Source: Brachypterus glaber (lineage: Eukaryota > Arthropoda > Insecta > Coleoptera > Kateretidae). From it: a stretch of DNA of 64,000 nucleotides. Below, piece after piece: positions 49,502 through 61,000 of this stretch. Made by a program: the position numbers and the translations under genes. Every line of letters starts with the position of its first letter. Position 1 is the stretch's first letter. Below the pieces are notes generated by a model that did not search any database, was not told the DNA's origin, and was given only the letters and a program-made list of their open reading frames with translations. The stretch is taken from positions 7,975,340-8,039,339 of the forward strand of contig OY294050.1 in NCBI GenBank assembly GCA_958510825.1, written 5' to 3'.

Positions 49502-50110
49502 TCCATGGCCTACTTGTATTTTGGAAATTTGCCGTCGACTTTCGTCGAACTATATCTTTGAAGAGATTTTGAAAAATGGTGATCGTAAGAGGCAGAAAAT
49601 ATAGAGTTTTGTTGAAATAAAAGGGCTGTGGTTGAATTTAGAATTTAAACAAAATACTTCTGTGAGCAACCGTCTTATGAATTTTAAATGGTCCGCCGCC
49701 GCGCGCCGAGCCGAATTACACGCGAAATGGTTGGAAACGACGATTTTTTCTCTTGGCGATTTTGGATAAAAGATTTTTTGATTTAATTTTGACATACATT
49801 TTATTTCTGTTGTCTATTTTGTTGTTATTTTACTAGACGATATCTAGTAAAAATAACTATCGTTTATTTGTAAATAATGTACATAAAATTTTACTAAGAA
49901 AATTGTACAAAACAATCTATTATATGCACTTATGAGTTTGTTATATTTTTAAAATATAGTCAAACTCTGTATTTATGTCCTAAAAAGCGTTATTTTTAGG
50001 TCAACTTTATTTTTAAAATTATGCTGTAAATATTATATATTCATCAGCGAATTACTGTAATTATATATGCCATTTATTTAGTATTTAAATAAATATATAG
50101 ATGGTAAAAC
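49502..50110 (+). other. Pits 3' UTR with polyadenylation signals
   Basis: AATAAA hexamers occur at 49616-49621 (about 115 bases after the stop) and at 50088-50093 (about 590 bases after the stop). The stretch between them is non-coding and AT-rich, with a short GC-rich run near 49690-49720. Either signal could end the mRNA. The distal one is followed by more AT-rich sequence typical of 3' ends. Confidence 0.5.
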
Positions 50111-50640
50111 ATAATTTTATTTTGCCATTATTGCTTTTTTTAATTTATAAAAAATATAAACTAGTCAAAATGTATGAAGTTTAAAAAAACTTCATAATAG
50201 GAACTACAAAACTCGCTGGTATCTTATAGGAGGATGAAAAGTTTAATGACTTCATCATAGTCAGGTTTTATATTAATATACAAGATTTGCGTAAAGAAAT
50301 ATTGGACAAAAACAGGGATTGAATACGTTATTTTTGTTATTTAGTTTTAAAACATTTCGGAAATATTTTTTGTTCTCTATGTTCGACTATTAGATCATAA
50401 TCATAAGAGGTTAATACTTTTTTTGTCTTTTGGGTTGGCACCAGGACAAATAAACATCGCGTGATGTTTTCCGTGAAAATGTCAACACCACGTGACCTGG
50501 CCGGAGAGCCTAAAGCAAAGGCCATAAAACCAGACATGTCTTTGAATTTCAAAAAGTTGTAATGTCAAACAAAAACAAGTAAACACACGATTTAAATGTA
50601 CGTTTTTTTTTTTTTTAATTTAGGACCAAAATATAAAAAT

Positions 50641-50690
50641 AGTAAAAGCACTCGTTTCATAACGTTTTTAGCGCACTAGTACTTCTGCGC
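50641..50690. repeat. Fragment of the 22562 foldback family
   Basis: TTTCATAACGTTTTTAGCGC followed by ACTAGTACTT matches the middle of 22562-22787. No ends remain. Confidence 0.4.
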
Positions 50691-51702
50691 TATATATATA
50701 AATTTGAATATATAGTCGATTTATCATTAAATTTTTGCGTTCCGAAATGTTGTGAAACATAAAAAAGGACGAAAAATAACGTTTTTAATTTCTGGGTAAA
50801 ATATGTTATTACTTTTAAAGTACATTTCTATTAAATTATTTTTCAGCATTTTAAACTTTTGGAAATATACAATATATCTCAAATTAGAAATATATGATAA
50901 AATTTAAGCATTACATAAACTTTCGTTTATACACGGTGTATATGAAATAGGGTCCGAAATTTTAATTCTACATCAGAAAATACAACAAAAATTTCCTATA
51001 AACATATGTCTAAAAATGCGTCGTAAGGGAGCTACGCCCCTTTGAAAGTGGTTAAAAAAAATCGGTTATTATTTAATAACTCAGGAAGCCTTTGAGGTAT
51101 AGCAACAAGGTTTTGCACGTGAACTAATATTAATAAGGCCCATCTTCGTATGTTATTTTCATATACTTATTTTAACCAGGGGTGTGCGAAACGGGGGGAC
51201 TTATCAGTTTTTTGTCCCAAAGTTTTTTCTATGTAACTTTTTTATAATTTTATTTTTGGTATATGATTCCTCAGGTCAAAATACTTAAAAAGGTACTCCT
51301 GTTGTAGAAAAAATAGATCAAAATAATGCAATGTTTACTTATGTTTCTGTTCTTGTAAGTAATCATTAAATGTATAAAAAATAATATAAAATAAATTTGA
51401 GATATATTGGTATTTTTAAAATAAAATAATTTGGATTGTAATTGTTTCTATGAATAATTTTAATGAATGATTTGTATTTCAAGAAAAACATATTTGTAAA
51501 ATTTTATTATAGAATGAAATGAAATTTTTTAAAAACAATACATTATGCTATTTTTTAAGCATAATTTGCATTTATTTATAATACGAAAAACATAAAAAAT
51601 TTTCAAAAATAATTGGCTTGCAGATAAAAGAAATTAGTGTTTTTACGAGATGTTGAAAGAAGCAGAACTATTATTTGCCAATATTTTGGTATAGTTTGTA
51701 CA

Positions 51703-52192
51703 CGATCTAATAGAAATCAATAAGTTTAGTATTAAAAACCGGACAAAAATACAAAAACGGCTGAATAAATTTATGAAGCTAAATTAAAAAAAAACAACAA
51801 ACAAATTAAAAATACTACTTGGATGCCCACAAAAACTAATTGTATCCTTTAGCTTCTTTAGTTTCTAAACGATCTAATAGAAATCAATAAGTTTAGTATT
51901 AAAAATCGGACAAAAATACAAAAACGGCTGAATAAATTTATGAAGCTAAATTAAAAAAAACAACAAACAAATTAAAAATACTACTTGGATGCCCACAAAA
52001 ACTAATTGTATCCTTTAGCTTCTTTAGTTTCTAGACGATCTAATAGAAATCAATAAGTTTAGTATTAAAAATCGGACAAAAATACAAAAACGGCTGAATA
52101 AATTTATGAAGCTAAATTAAAAAAAAACAACAAACAAATTAAAAATACTACTTGGATGCCCACAAAAACTAATTGTATCCTTTAGCTTCTTT
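51703..52192 (+). repeat. Minisatellite, three copies of about 166 bp
   Basis: Units start CGATCTAATAGAAATC at 51703, 51870 and 52036 and are almost identical, differing by a few bases. They lie between the two genes and encode nothing. Confidence 0.9.
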
Positions 52193-52829
52193 CAACGTAT
52201 TATGCTGCAAAAAATGTACCAAACACTCGAAGAGGGACTTTGGTCTTGCATAAAGTCATTTTATCTGCCAATACAATTTTTTTATATTGTCAACATATTA
52301 CGTAACTCATATTTGGTTGTTTTTTACAGACAATAATATTGTAAAAGTTTTGCTCATTGTTATAAATAATTTATTTCATAACAGTAAAAAACGACCTTAT
52401 TTTAAAATATCACTAATAAAAGTCATTCAAAATATTCTAAAAAACTGCTATAAAAAATATTTTACAAAAATCGATTAATTTCATTATTTTACTATTTTGT
52501 ATTATTTTGTTGATTTTTTAATTAAAAATTTGTTTTCACAAAATGTAGCAGAATTTGCAGAAATGTAATAATTGTTCATATTTGTTTGATTTATTTGAAT
52601 TTTACTGATTAATAAAAAATCCGAATGAATATTTTTTTAAATATTTTTTATCAAAAATTAATTTTTTATTTTTAACTCTATATTAAATGAATTTTAATTA
52701 TTAAAACTAAACCTTTTTAACTTTCTATAGTATATTCAACTTTAAGATGCAGTAGCAATATACAAACGCACGTGACTACAACGGATTTAATGACAGGGTA
52801 GGACTCAAAACAAAATATTTCTATATGTA

Positions 52830-53040
52830 CGCTTCATCGCAAGTGCTCACGTTCTGACCTGTTTAATTTTCTACATCCTACTCTCGGAACATTCGAGTGT
52901 TTTAACCAATAAAATCACGCGCCCGCTGCCGCCTGCGCGATTCTTTTGTTTACTTCCACTGCACCTTGGACTTGAATTTACTATAGAATTTTTTATTTAC
53001 GTTTATTTTCAATATTAAACAACTATGTCAGTAAGTTCAG
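52830..53040 (+). promoter_or_regulatory. Candidate promoter and first exon for gene 2
   Basis: A local rise in CpG (52915-52945) includes AACCAAT near 52903-52909. The first ATG downstream is at 53025, followed by two possible donors, GTAAGT at 53031 and GTAAAT at 53041. Neither gives the phase that the 54808 exon needs, so at least one short exon between is missing from this model. This is inference from composition and signals only. Confidence 0.3.
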
Positions 53041-53852
53041 GTAAATTTTATAAATATTGACAGTCCTAATATTGTATATTAAAAATTGTAAATAAATCAC
53101 TGTAATGTTAAGACATTGTAAAATATAATGAACCTTATCAAATACCATGTATGGTTATTTGGGTATAATAATTAAAATACATATTTTCCTACGATCCCTT
53201 ATGAAAATGACATTTAGCACACTCTTTTGTTCTTCAGAAAACGCCTTATATCAATCACACTAGTTTGATATTTTTATATCACCCTAGTTTGATAGTTATG
53301 TATGTAGGTTTGCCTAATTTCACGTATGTAGGTTTGCCTTAATTTACGTTGTAGATTCTACGAATTTAGCTCACTTCGTTTTATATGCCATTTTCCACCT
53401 TTCATCACAGAATTTTATGATATCTTTTATGTTTTTTAATCCAAATATTTCTGTTTTTCATGTCCAAAATAGAAACTATAGTTATAACCTTACTAGATTG
53501 ACCAAGATATAAATTGGGATGTCTTATTATTACTTAATTTTTGATTTAGTTACCTTACATTTTATAAAAAACATCAAAATACGCGGTCTTTTTCTTATGA
53601 AATCGTAAAACAGTACTTGCGTTATATCCAACCAATTAAACAGTATTGTATGTATTGTATAATATTGTATTAAATTTAAAAAACAAGAAAACTATAAGTA
53701 AAAGAAAATCATATTTCCTGTTTAACATACATAAATTTGTATGCTATTTTTTGCTTTGTATGCTTTGCTTTTCTCAAAAATTCTTTGAACAAGTAATAAA
53801 AATTAGAAAATATTAAATTAAGAAACTTTATGTTTTTTCAGGATCGTAGGAA

Positions 53853-53968
53853 AAATAGTGTACATAACTCGTTGGAAAGTGTATTTCGTACTCTCGTGGG
53901 GTGGGGTCCAAACCTTCTCACTCGCGTGAAATAAGTCACTTTCCACACTAGTTATGTAATATACTATT
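53853..53968. mobile_element. Small foldback MITE
   Basis: AATAGTGTACATAACTCGTT and GGAAAGTG pair with CACTTTCC and ACTAGTTATGTAATATACTA. A good acceptor just upstream (53841) made it look like an exon, but its inverted structure explains it. Confidence 0.55.
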
Positions 53969-54807
53969 ACAGGGAATATAAAATAATATGACAAAAATTC
54001 TTACTATATTCTATTAAAAGTTTTATATGGAAAAATATATAGTTCTATTTTTTATCTCTTATCTTTCTAACAGAAAGTTTCTATGGATGAAGAGGAACCA
54101 ATAACATTTTGTTTTTACTGGAAGATTTTTAGATCTTTCCAATTTTAATGTCTATCTAATCTAATCTAATCTACTTCAATCATAATCATTTAGATTCTAA
54201 TAGATTCTAAATTTTAGGTCATATAAATTTATCAGTGATTAAATCATTATGATTTTAATCATTTAAAATATAGTGAAAAATAGAATATAGAAGTAGCCAC
54301 TATTGTCGAAAAAAAATTGTAACAATTTGTGCAAAAAACACAAAATATTTTGTACTGACAATGTCATTAAATTGTAAATTTGTAGTTGTTAATTTGTATA
54401 ACAACTGATATCTTGTTTAATATGCTTACTTGATGTCAAATAAATATTATATATCAGAAATATATTAGTTTTATTTAAAAATTTTAAAAACCAATAACCA
54501 CTTTTGTTAAGGAGAAAATTTCCAACAAATTTAAAACAGATTGATGTTAGACAGGGACGTACTTAAATGTTATTATATTAAATACGTATTTATCTATTGA
54601 TTGATAACTTGCCCTGCTTCTTTCCAAACTCCCAAAATACTAAGCACTTTTTGTATAACTCTTACGGTTCAAGAGATAATGATAAATTTTAAAGTCGCCA
54701 TTTTGAAGAAAAAAAAAACACTGTCAATCAATTTCTCTTTGTAACTCCATCCGGGGACATACTGTATATCTTTTTATATTTTTAAAAATATTTTTTATTG
54801 TTTCCAG

Positions 54808-55025
54808 TTTTGCAAAACCCTGCTCAAATGATTTCGCAAAAACGGTAGAAGTCCAAACAGTAGAAACTGGAGGAGAAAATTACAAGAAACGTGATGAGTC
54901 ACTACCAAAAATGTTAAACAAAATTTTGGATATGAAATTGGCAAAATTAGATAATCTTATACATGATGTGAAGGAAACCCTTGAAGAAATTAAAAGCAGT
55001 CATAGTCATACCAATTTTAAAAATG
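54808..55025 (+). CDS. Gene 2, first resolved exon (coiled-coil segment)
   Basis: The frame is open from the acceptor TTTCCAG at 54801-54807 (one base, then FAKPCSNDFAKTVEVQTVET) to the donor GTAATT at 55026. The first Met in frame is at 54911, but 34 protein-like codons precede it, so coding probably starts in an upstream exon. The part from 54911 (MLNKILDMKLAKLDNLIHDV) has hydrophobic spacing of a short coiled coil. A foldback MITE begins 8 bases after the donor. Confidence 0.7.
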
Positions 55026-58000
55026 GTAATTCTCTTTTGAAAATGACGGGTCTGTGCGCGTATAAAAATGGTGCACAAACCGGACTTGAGCCGGTAAATT
55101 TCATCCTCTCAAGTCTGTTTATGCACCATTTATACCCGCGCAGACCCGTCATTTTCAAGGGTTGTCTACTTAGGGGTAATTAATTCCTAAATAACTAGGA
55201 ACAGATGACTTAATTTAATGTTTTTGATTTAGTTGTTCATTTATAAAGGCTTTTCTTTTTTTTTGTAGAAATTTTAATGGTTTCAGCTATGAAAGACCTT
55301 CTACAAGAACAAAACAATATTATGAGACCACCATCGAGACCACCTAGTAGAAGGTGCAACGATGAGGAGGACGACGACTGTTTGACCCGGTAAAAATTAC
55401 TCCAGAAACTCAAATGTTTTATTGTTTTATTAAACTTAAAGTTTAGCATCGGTTAAGTGCCTATTCACAGGCTCGCATAAGAACATAATACATAACAATG
55501 CGATGCCGTGATTGGCTTGATGTGCCGCCATGTATCTTGCAAGCCAATCACGGCGTCGCATTCTTATGTTTTACGTTTCAGTTAACATCGTGTATTTGCA
55601 GTCTTTTGGCATTAACTAAAGAGGTAAACGTATTTATCGAAGTATAACAGCATATTACACGAAAAATATTTAAAAATATTAGGTATGATTGTTAAAATAT
55701 ATTTAGATTTATTTATATGAATAAATTTGTCTCCAGCTGTCCATTTATGATGCAGCTAGAAATTTCCTAGTTGGCCACGCCCTTTCCGGAAGTTAGAAAT
55801 TAAACGTAGTTATAACGTATTTCTAACTTAAAAATCTAACGTTAGATTAACGTTTGTAACTAAAGTTTGATTCTAACGTTAAAAAGCGGGACATTTGCGT
55901 ATATTATATAACATACTTTTATACAGTTTTCTAACATTAGAAAAACGTTATTCTAACGTTAAATTTCTACTAGGGTAGGCTTTTATGGGTTAAAATATTA
56001 CAGCAGGACATTTTTAACAGGTTTGCAAACATCCCCCCCAATGAAAAATATTCAAGCAGTACTTTAACAGAAGAACGTTTAAACACCATCGAAGAACAAA
56101 CAGAAACCGATCTCACTTCTTCTGCTGCGACCGAAAAAGGAGAAAAAACAGACTGTAGTAATCGCGATTCCTGCCAAAATATACCGGAAAGAGAGAAAGT
56201 CGAAACAGAGTCGAAAAAACCCGTAGTGTGTATTTTCGAAGAACGTTGTTTCGATCCCGATACCAAATCACGGTGCTGTGTTTCCCCCATAAATTTCACA
56301 AAAACCTCGGAAATACAAGTGGACGTAGCAACACCTCCCCCATCATCACCTCCACCATCATCACCCCCACCATCACCACCACTTCCATCGCAACCACCTC
56401 TATCACCACATGTATCCAGTAAAATATCAGAACCAAAAACGAGTATAACAAAATTATCCTTTCAAAAAATGCCTTCGATTAACATAAGCAGACCTTTAGT
56501 GATTCAGAAGACATTATCATTGTATATTGATAGTGAAGGCGTGTCTACAAATAATTTGCCACAATCTGAGAATATCCTTTATTCCGAACTTACTAGAAAT
56601 TCATCTGAGTAAGTATTTTCAAAAAAGTAAATATAATAATAATAATAATAATAATATTTATTAGTAGATGATGAAATTTACATAAAAATTTACCTACAAA
56701 TGCCTAAGCCGGGCTTGTGTGCATATTATAGGTAAAAACATACATTTATTACTTAAATTATTATATTACATTTATCACTTAATTAATATATTAAAGATAA
56801 TATTAATTTTGAAATTAATTCTGAGATTTTGAGATAATTCTGAGATAGGACGGTAGATGAACGAGACACTAATTTAGGGGTAAGGTATAAATAATTAAAT
56901 AATTACCATTAGAAGCATAGACAAAGAAAGATTTTTTTTTTCTTCTGAAATTAGAATATAAACCCTGAATTCGGACAAATTGAAGAATACACTAGAAAAA
57001 AAAAGAACTCTTTGGAAAAAAATCTAAGTGCATTTTTTTATAGCCTTTACTAAACTCATGTGTTAATTTTTAGCATTTTTACCCCATGAAAAAACCGTTT
57101 TAAAATTAAGAATATTTCTTTATTATCCAGCAACACTTTTTTGTTCCATAAACGTCCAATATCAAAGTTTTTATATCCTTAAAAAAATAAAAACCCTTCA
57201 CATGATTTTCTAACCCGGGCTGGACCTTTAAATATACTAGAATACGCATACCGTTAAAATAAAGTATCGCCAACATCTCGGTTTGTTTGTAAACAAATAG
57301 TACGTATACTCAGGCCAGAATAATAACAATTACCAGTAACTGGTATTATTGTCTCTGTTGGAACAAAGATGTGCGAGTAAGACAGACGAATGTTTGTGTT
57401 GCCGACGTTTTTGTCAGTTTTAACGAATGAAATGCCTATTCTAGAGAGAAGAGTTATTAGATCGTTGGTCAAAACGCCCTGCCTGTTTAATAACCATGAT
57501 TTTTCCTGTTTATTAGTGAGTTTGACATAAATATCATCTTTAAAGAAAATGAAGCGGCCACTACACGGATATCAAACTTAGCCAGATTCCATTCTCGTGT
57601 GTCCAAATTAAAGGAGTGCCCATCGCAGGAGTTTACGAAGAAAACCTGTGTTTTTCAGGAAGCCCAGTGCCCCTGTCTGGTGGAACAGAAAAAAACACCA
57701 TGCGTATGCGAACAATTCAAACTTGACCTACCGTACTTTGGACCAGTGGTCAAGTCTACAGGTTGTAACTGTTATGAGATCGATATGGTCGATGAACACA
57801 AAATGACGAAAGTTAAGCAAAATATCCAAAAACAACAACAGGATACCAAAAATAAACAGGCTGTTGATGACATTGATGATGGTATGTTTTTATCATAATA
57901 AGGAAAAGAAAATAGTATAACTACTCTTTTCCTACAACTATAGAAGAGAAAAAGATGCAAGTCGTTTGTAAAACAAGTTTACACTACGATATTTAAAAAA

Positions 58001-61000
58001 CGCTTTGACCTAGTGACTTGAAATTTGGAACAAAGATTTTCTAAGTAGCAAACAAAATTTATTCCAAATTACCAGTCACTGTCAGTCAGATATTTCTTTA
58101 TTAATCGTAGTGTAAAGTTATTTTGCAAGCGACTTTTTCTCTACTATAGTCCTTCCAATTATGCAAGATAGTACTTTAAAATTCCCGCGATTTTTAAGCT
58201 TGGTTAATTGGTTAAAAACTCGTACCTTTTAACATATAAAATATTGTGACATTTTTTGTCTATGAATAACGATTGACGGTCGTTAAAGCTAATAAAAGAA
58301 GAGAAAGTTACATAAAAAAATGGTTATACTTAATTTTATTTTGTATGGTATACTCACACTAAATAAGCATATTCTACACATTGTACAAACGTAAATTATA
58401 TTGAACACAAGGAAAACGTCAAATTTTTAGGTTACAATTAGAACTTAAGGCCTATCCAGAGGCTCGCATAACAACCATTACAAGATACATGACGACACAT
58501 CAAGCCAATCCTGGCATCGCATTCTTATGTACTATGCTTGTTATGCGAGTCTTTGGATATGCCCTTTCCAGGAAAATAGTACCGAAATCTGTTAAATTTT
58601 TGATACACTACGATTTATGCAAAATTACGCTATTTATGCGCTCCCTTTTGTAAAACGGGCCGCGTCCCTTACTATCTTCCACAACCTAACGGAGTATATA
58701 TGCACTCGTGCGATATTTTCACACCGCTAAAATTTTGATTTCGAAAAAAATGGAACCTCATCGTTTTTTCATTGCACCCTTTAAACATTATTAATCGTAT
58801 TAATTTTATTTTTTATGAAAAAGTAATCTCTCATTCGAGACGGATATTTTTTCCTGACAGAGTCAGCAAAAAAACGTCAGTCTCGAACACTAAAGACTTT
58901 GTTTGCATACTACTATAATATATTATTATTTCAGACCAAGCATTGTTAATGTACAAGTCTTATCAAATTGTCGGAGCTAGCACAAGTATATATGAAGCCC
59001 CCTTGACTTCAGAAATAAAACTTTCGAAACGGAACTTATATGATATGGAAATTTACAAGACATTTGTTGATCCATCAGGAATTGGAATGTACTCTATAAG
59101 TGAAGGCAAGTACAGCATTTTTACATGTGCTAAATAGATAGCCTTTTAGATTTAGTTTTATTTTGGATCGAGTTTTGAATACAGAATTTTGGTCTATAAT
59201 GTGCCTTACAATAATAAAGAAAGGAAAGATTAAGTTCTGTGAGGGGAAAATCCGTATTGTTTTTGAAAGTAATCACCCCAAAAACAAAAAAGTTATGAAA
59301 TGTTTCAACTTTCATCACTTTTTTGAGGTTGGCAACGAAATGCGACCTGACCTTGTCAAACCAACCCCAGATTCGGATTCAGCGACCGCAAAAACGTATA
59401 GAAATGTTTGTCTCGTCTGGGGAAACAGAACATTTTTTGTGTGCCTGTGTAATTAGCACAAAAACTATACGTTTTCGTTATAATCTCAAACTGTTCCCTG
59501 GTAAAAAAGTACACAAATCTAACTTAACATAACATTAGATTAGTGAAATTTTTATGTTTAGTCTCAAACGTTATACAAAAACGTTATAAAATATATGAAT
59601 CTAACCTTAAAAACTAACGTTTATCAAATATATTAATCTAACCTTAAAAACTAACGTTTGACAAAAACGTTATAAAATACATAAATCTAACGTTAGTTTC
59701 CCAACTAAATTCTAACCTTTTTCTAACCTTATTCTAACTTTAAATATTTTTTAAATTTCCATTTACATTCCAAGCTATAGCAGAAAATACTCATTTTAGA
59801 CAGCTAGGTTTGATAATTATTTATTATTTCTATAATAAGTTTAAAAAAATATCCCCCAAAAGTCAAAATTATTGTAAGTCTGGCAACGCTGTATTAGAAT
59901 TGAATAAATATTTTAAGATTCTGAATGTATAAATATTAACTAACTAAATATAAAGTTTTTCTGAGAGGTAAACGTATTTATCGAAGTATAACAGCATATT
60001 ACACGAAAAATATTTAAGGCCACATAAAAAGATGGCTATTTAAAAAAAAGTCCAAACGAAATTAATGTTTAAAGATATTATGATTCCTACAATATATTAA
60101 GATTTATTTATATGAATAAATTTGTCTCCAGCTGCCATTTTATGATGCAGGCAGAAATTTCCTAGTTGGCCACGCCCCCTCCGAAAGTTATAAATTAAAC
60201 GTACTTATAACGTCATTCTAACTTAAAAATCTAGCGTTAGATTAACGTTTGTAACTAAAGTTAGATTCTAACGTTAAAAGGCGGGACATTTGCACAAATT
60301 TTATAACGTACTTTTATACAGTTTTCTAACATTATAAAAACGTTATTCTAACGTTAAATTTCTACCAGGGTTTACATTGTCCGTTTTTTTTTACAGACCA
60401 GTCAGGGAATCCTGAACCTGAAATCATCCCAAATGGGTTTTCGACTTGTAAAGCCTCTCAGTGCAACATCTATACTGACCAATGCAAATCGAAATTTGAC
60501 CCATCCGACAATGACAGCATGGATGTATCCAGGATAACAGACAGAGTGTCTTTCACGCCTTCATACGCACCGCCTAAAGAATTTTATCAGCTTCAGTCGT
60601 CTGAGGGAATATTAGAAGGTAATTAAAATGCTTTTAATACGGTTAAATCCGTTCTGTCACAAGTAAAAAAAATGAACCATTTCGTTTTTCTACTTTTAGA
60701 AATTTGTATTCATACCTATTTAAAAAGCTAAAAATTAGCAATATATTTATTTGTAAGATAAGATAGTCTTACCAAAAGGTTTGGAGAGACGACGATCTTA
60801 TCTTTAGTTCACTAATTTTATAAAACATTTTACTATTCCTTAAAACGACTTTTGTTTGATTAACGCAGTCGTCCCTCCGAAGTGACTGATCGATTTCGTG
60901 CTTTTTAGCATTCTTCAGAGCCACATATCGGTAGTAGGGACAACTACGAAAATCAAATCCTTTCCATATATCTCTATATAGAGTTTAAAAATCGTTATAA

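Larger units (their letters stand above)
50111..52829. other. Intergenic region between Pits and gene 2
   Basis: It contains the 50641 fragment and the 51703 minisatellite. The remainder is AT-rich with no frame of interest. Confidence 0.5.

Noticed and set aside
53842..53935. Possible exon with a good acceptor, in frame with the ATG at 53025 (MSDRRKNSVHNS...)
   Set aside because: It overlaps the foldback MITE at 53853-53968, and the only donor of the right phase is very weak.
54074..54110. Possible exon reading KVSMDEEEPITF after an acceptor at 54073
   Set aside because: The only donor is a poor GTTTTT and leaves one base, which puts the next exon into a stop.
55970..56299. 109-codon minus-strand frame
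   Set aside because: Antisense of the gene 2 exon at 56021-56608, whose plus-strand frame is flanked by matching splice sites.
59163..59532. Frames of 97 and 69 codons after the 58935 exon
   Set aside because: They lie in the intron, overlap a repeat fragment and are not in frame with the gene.
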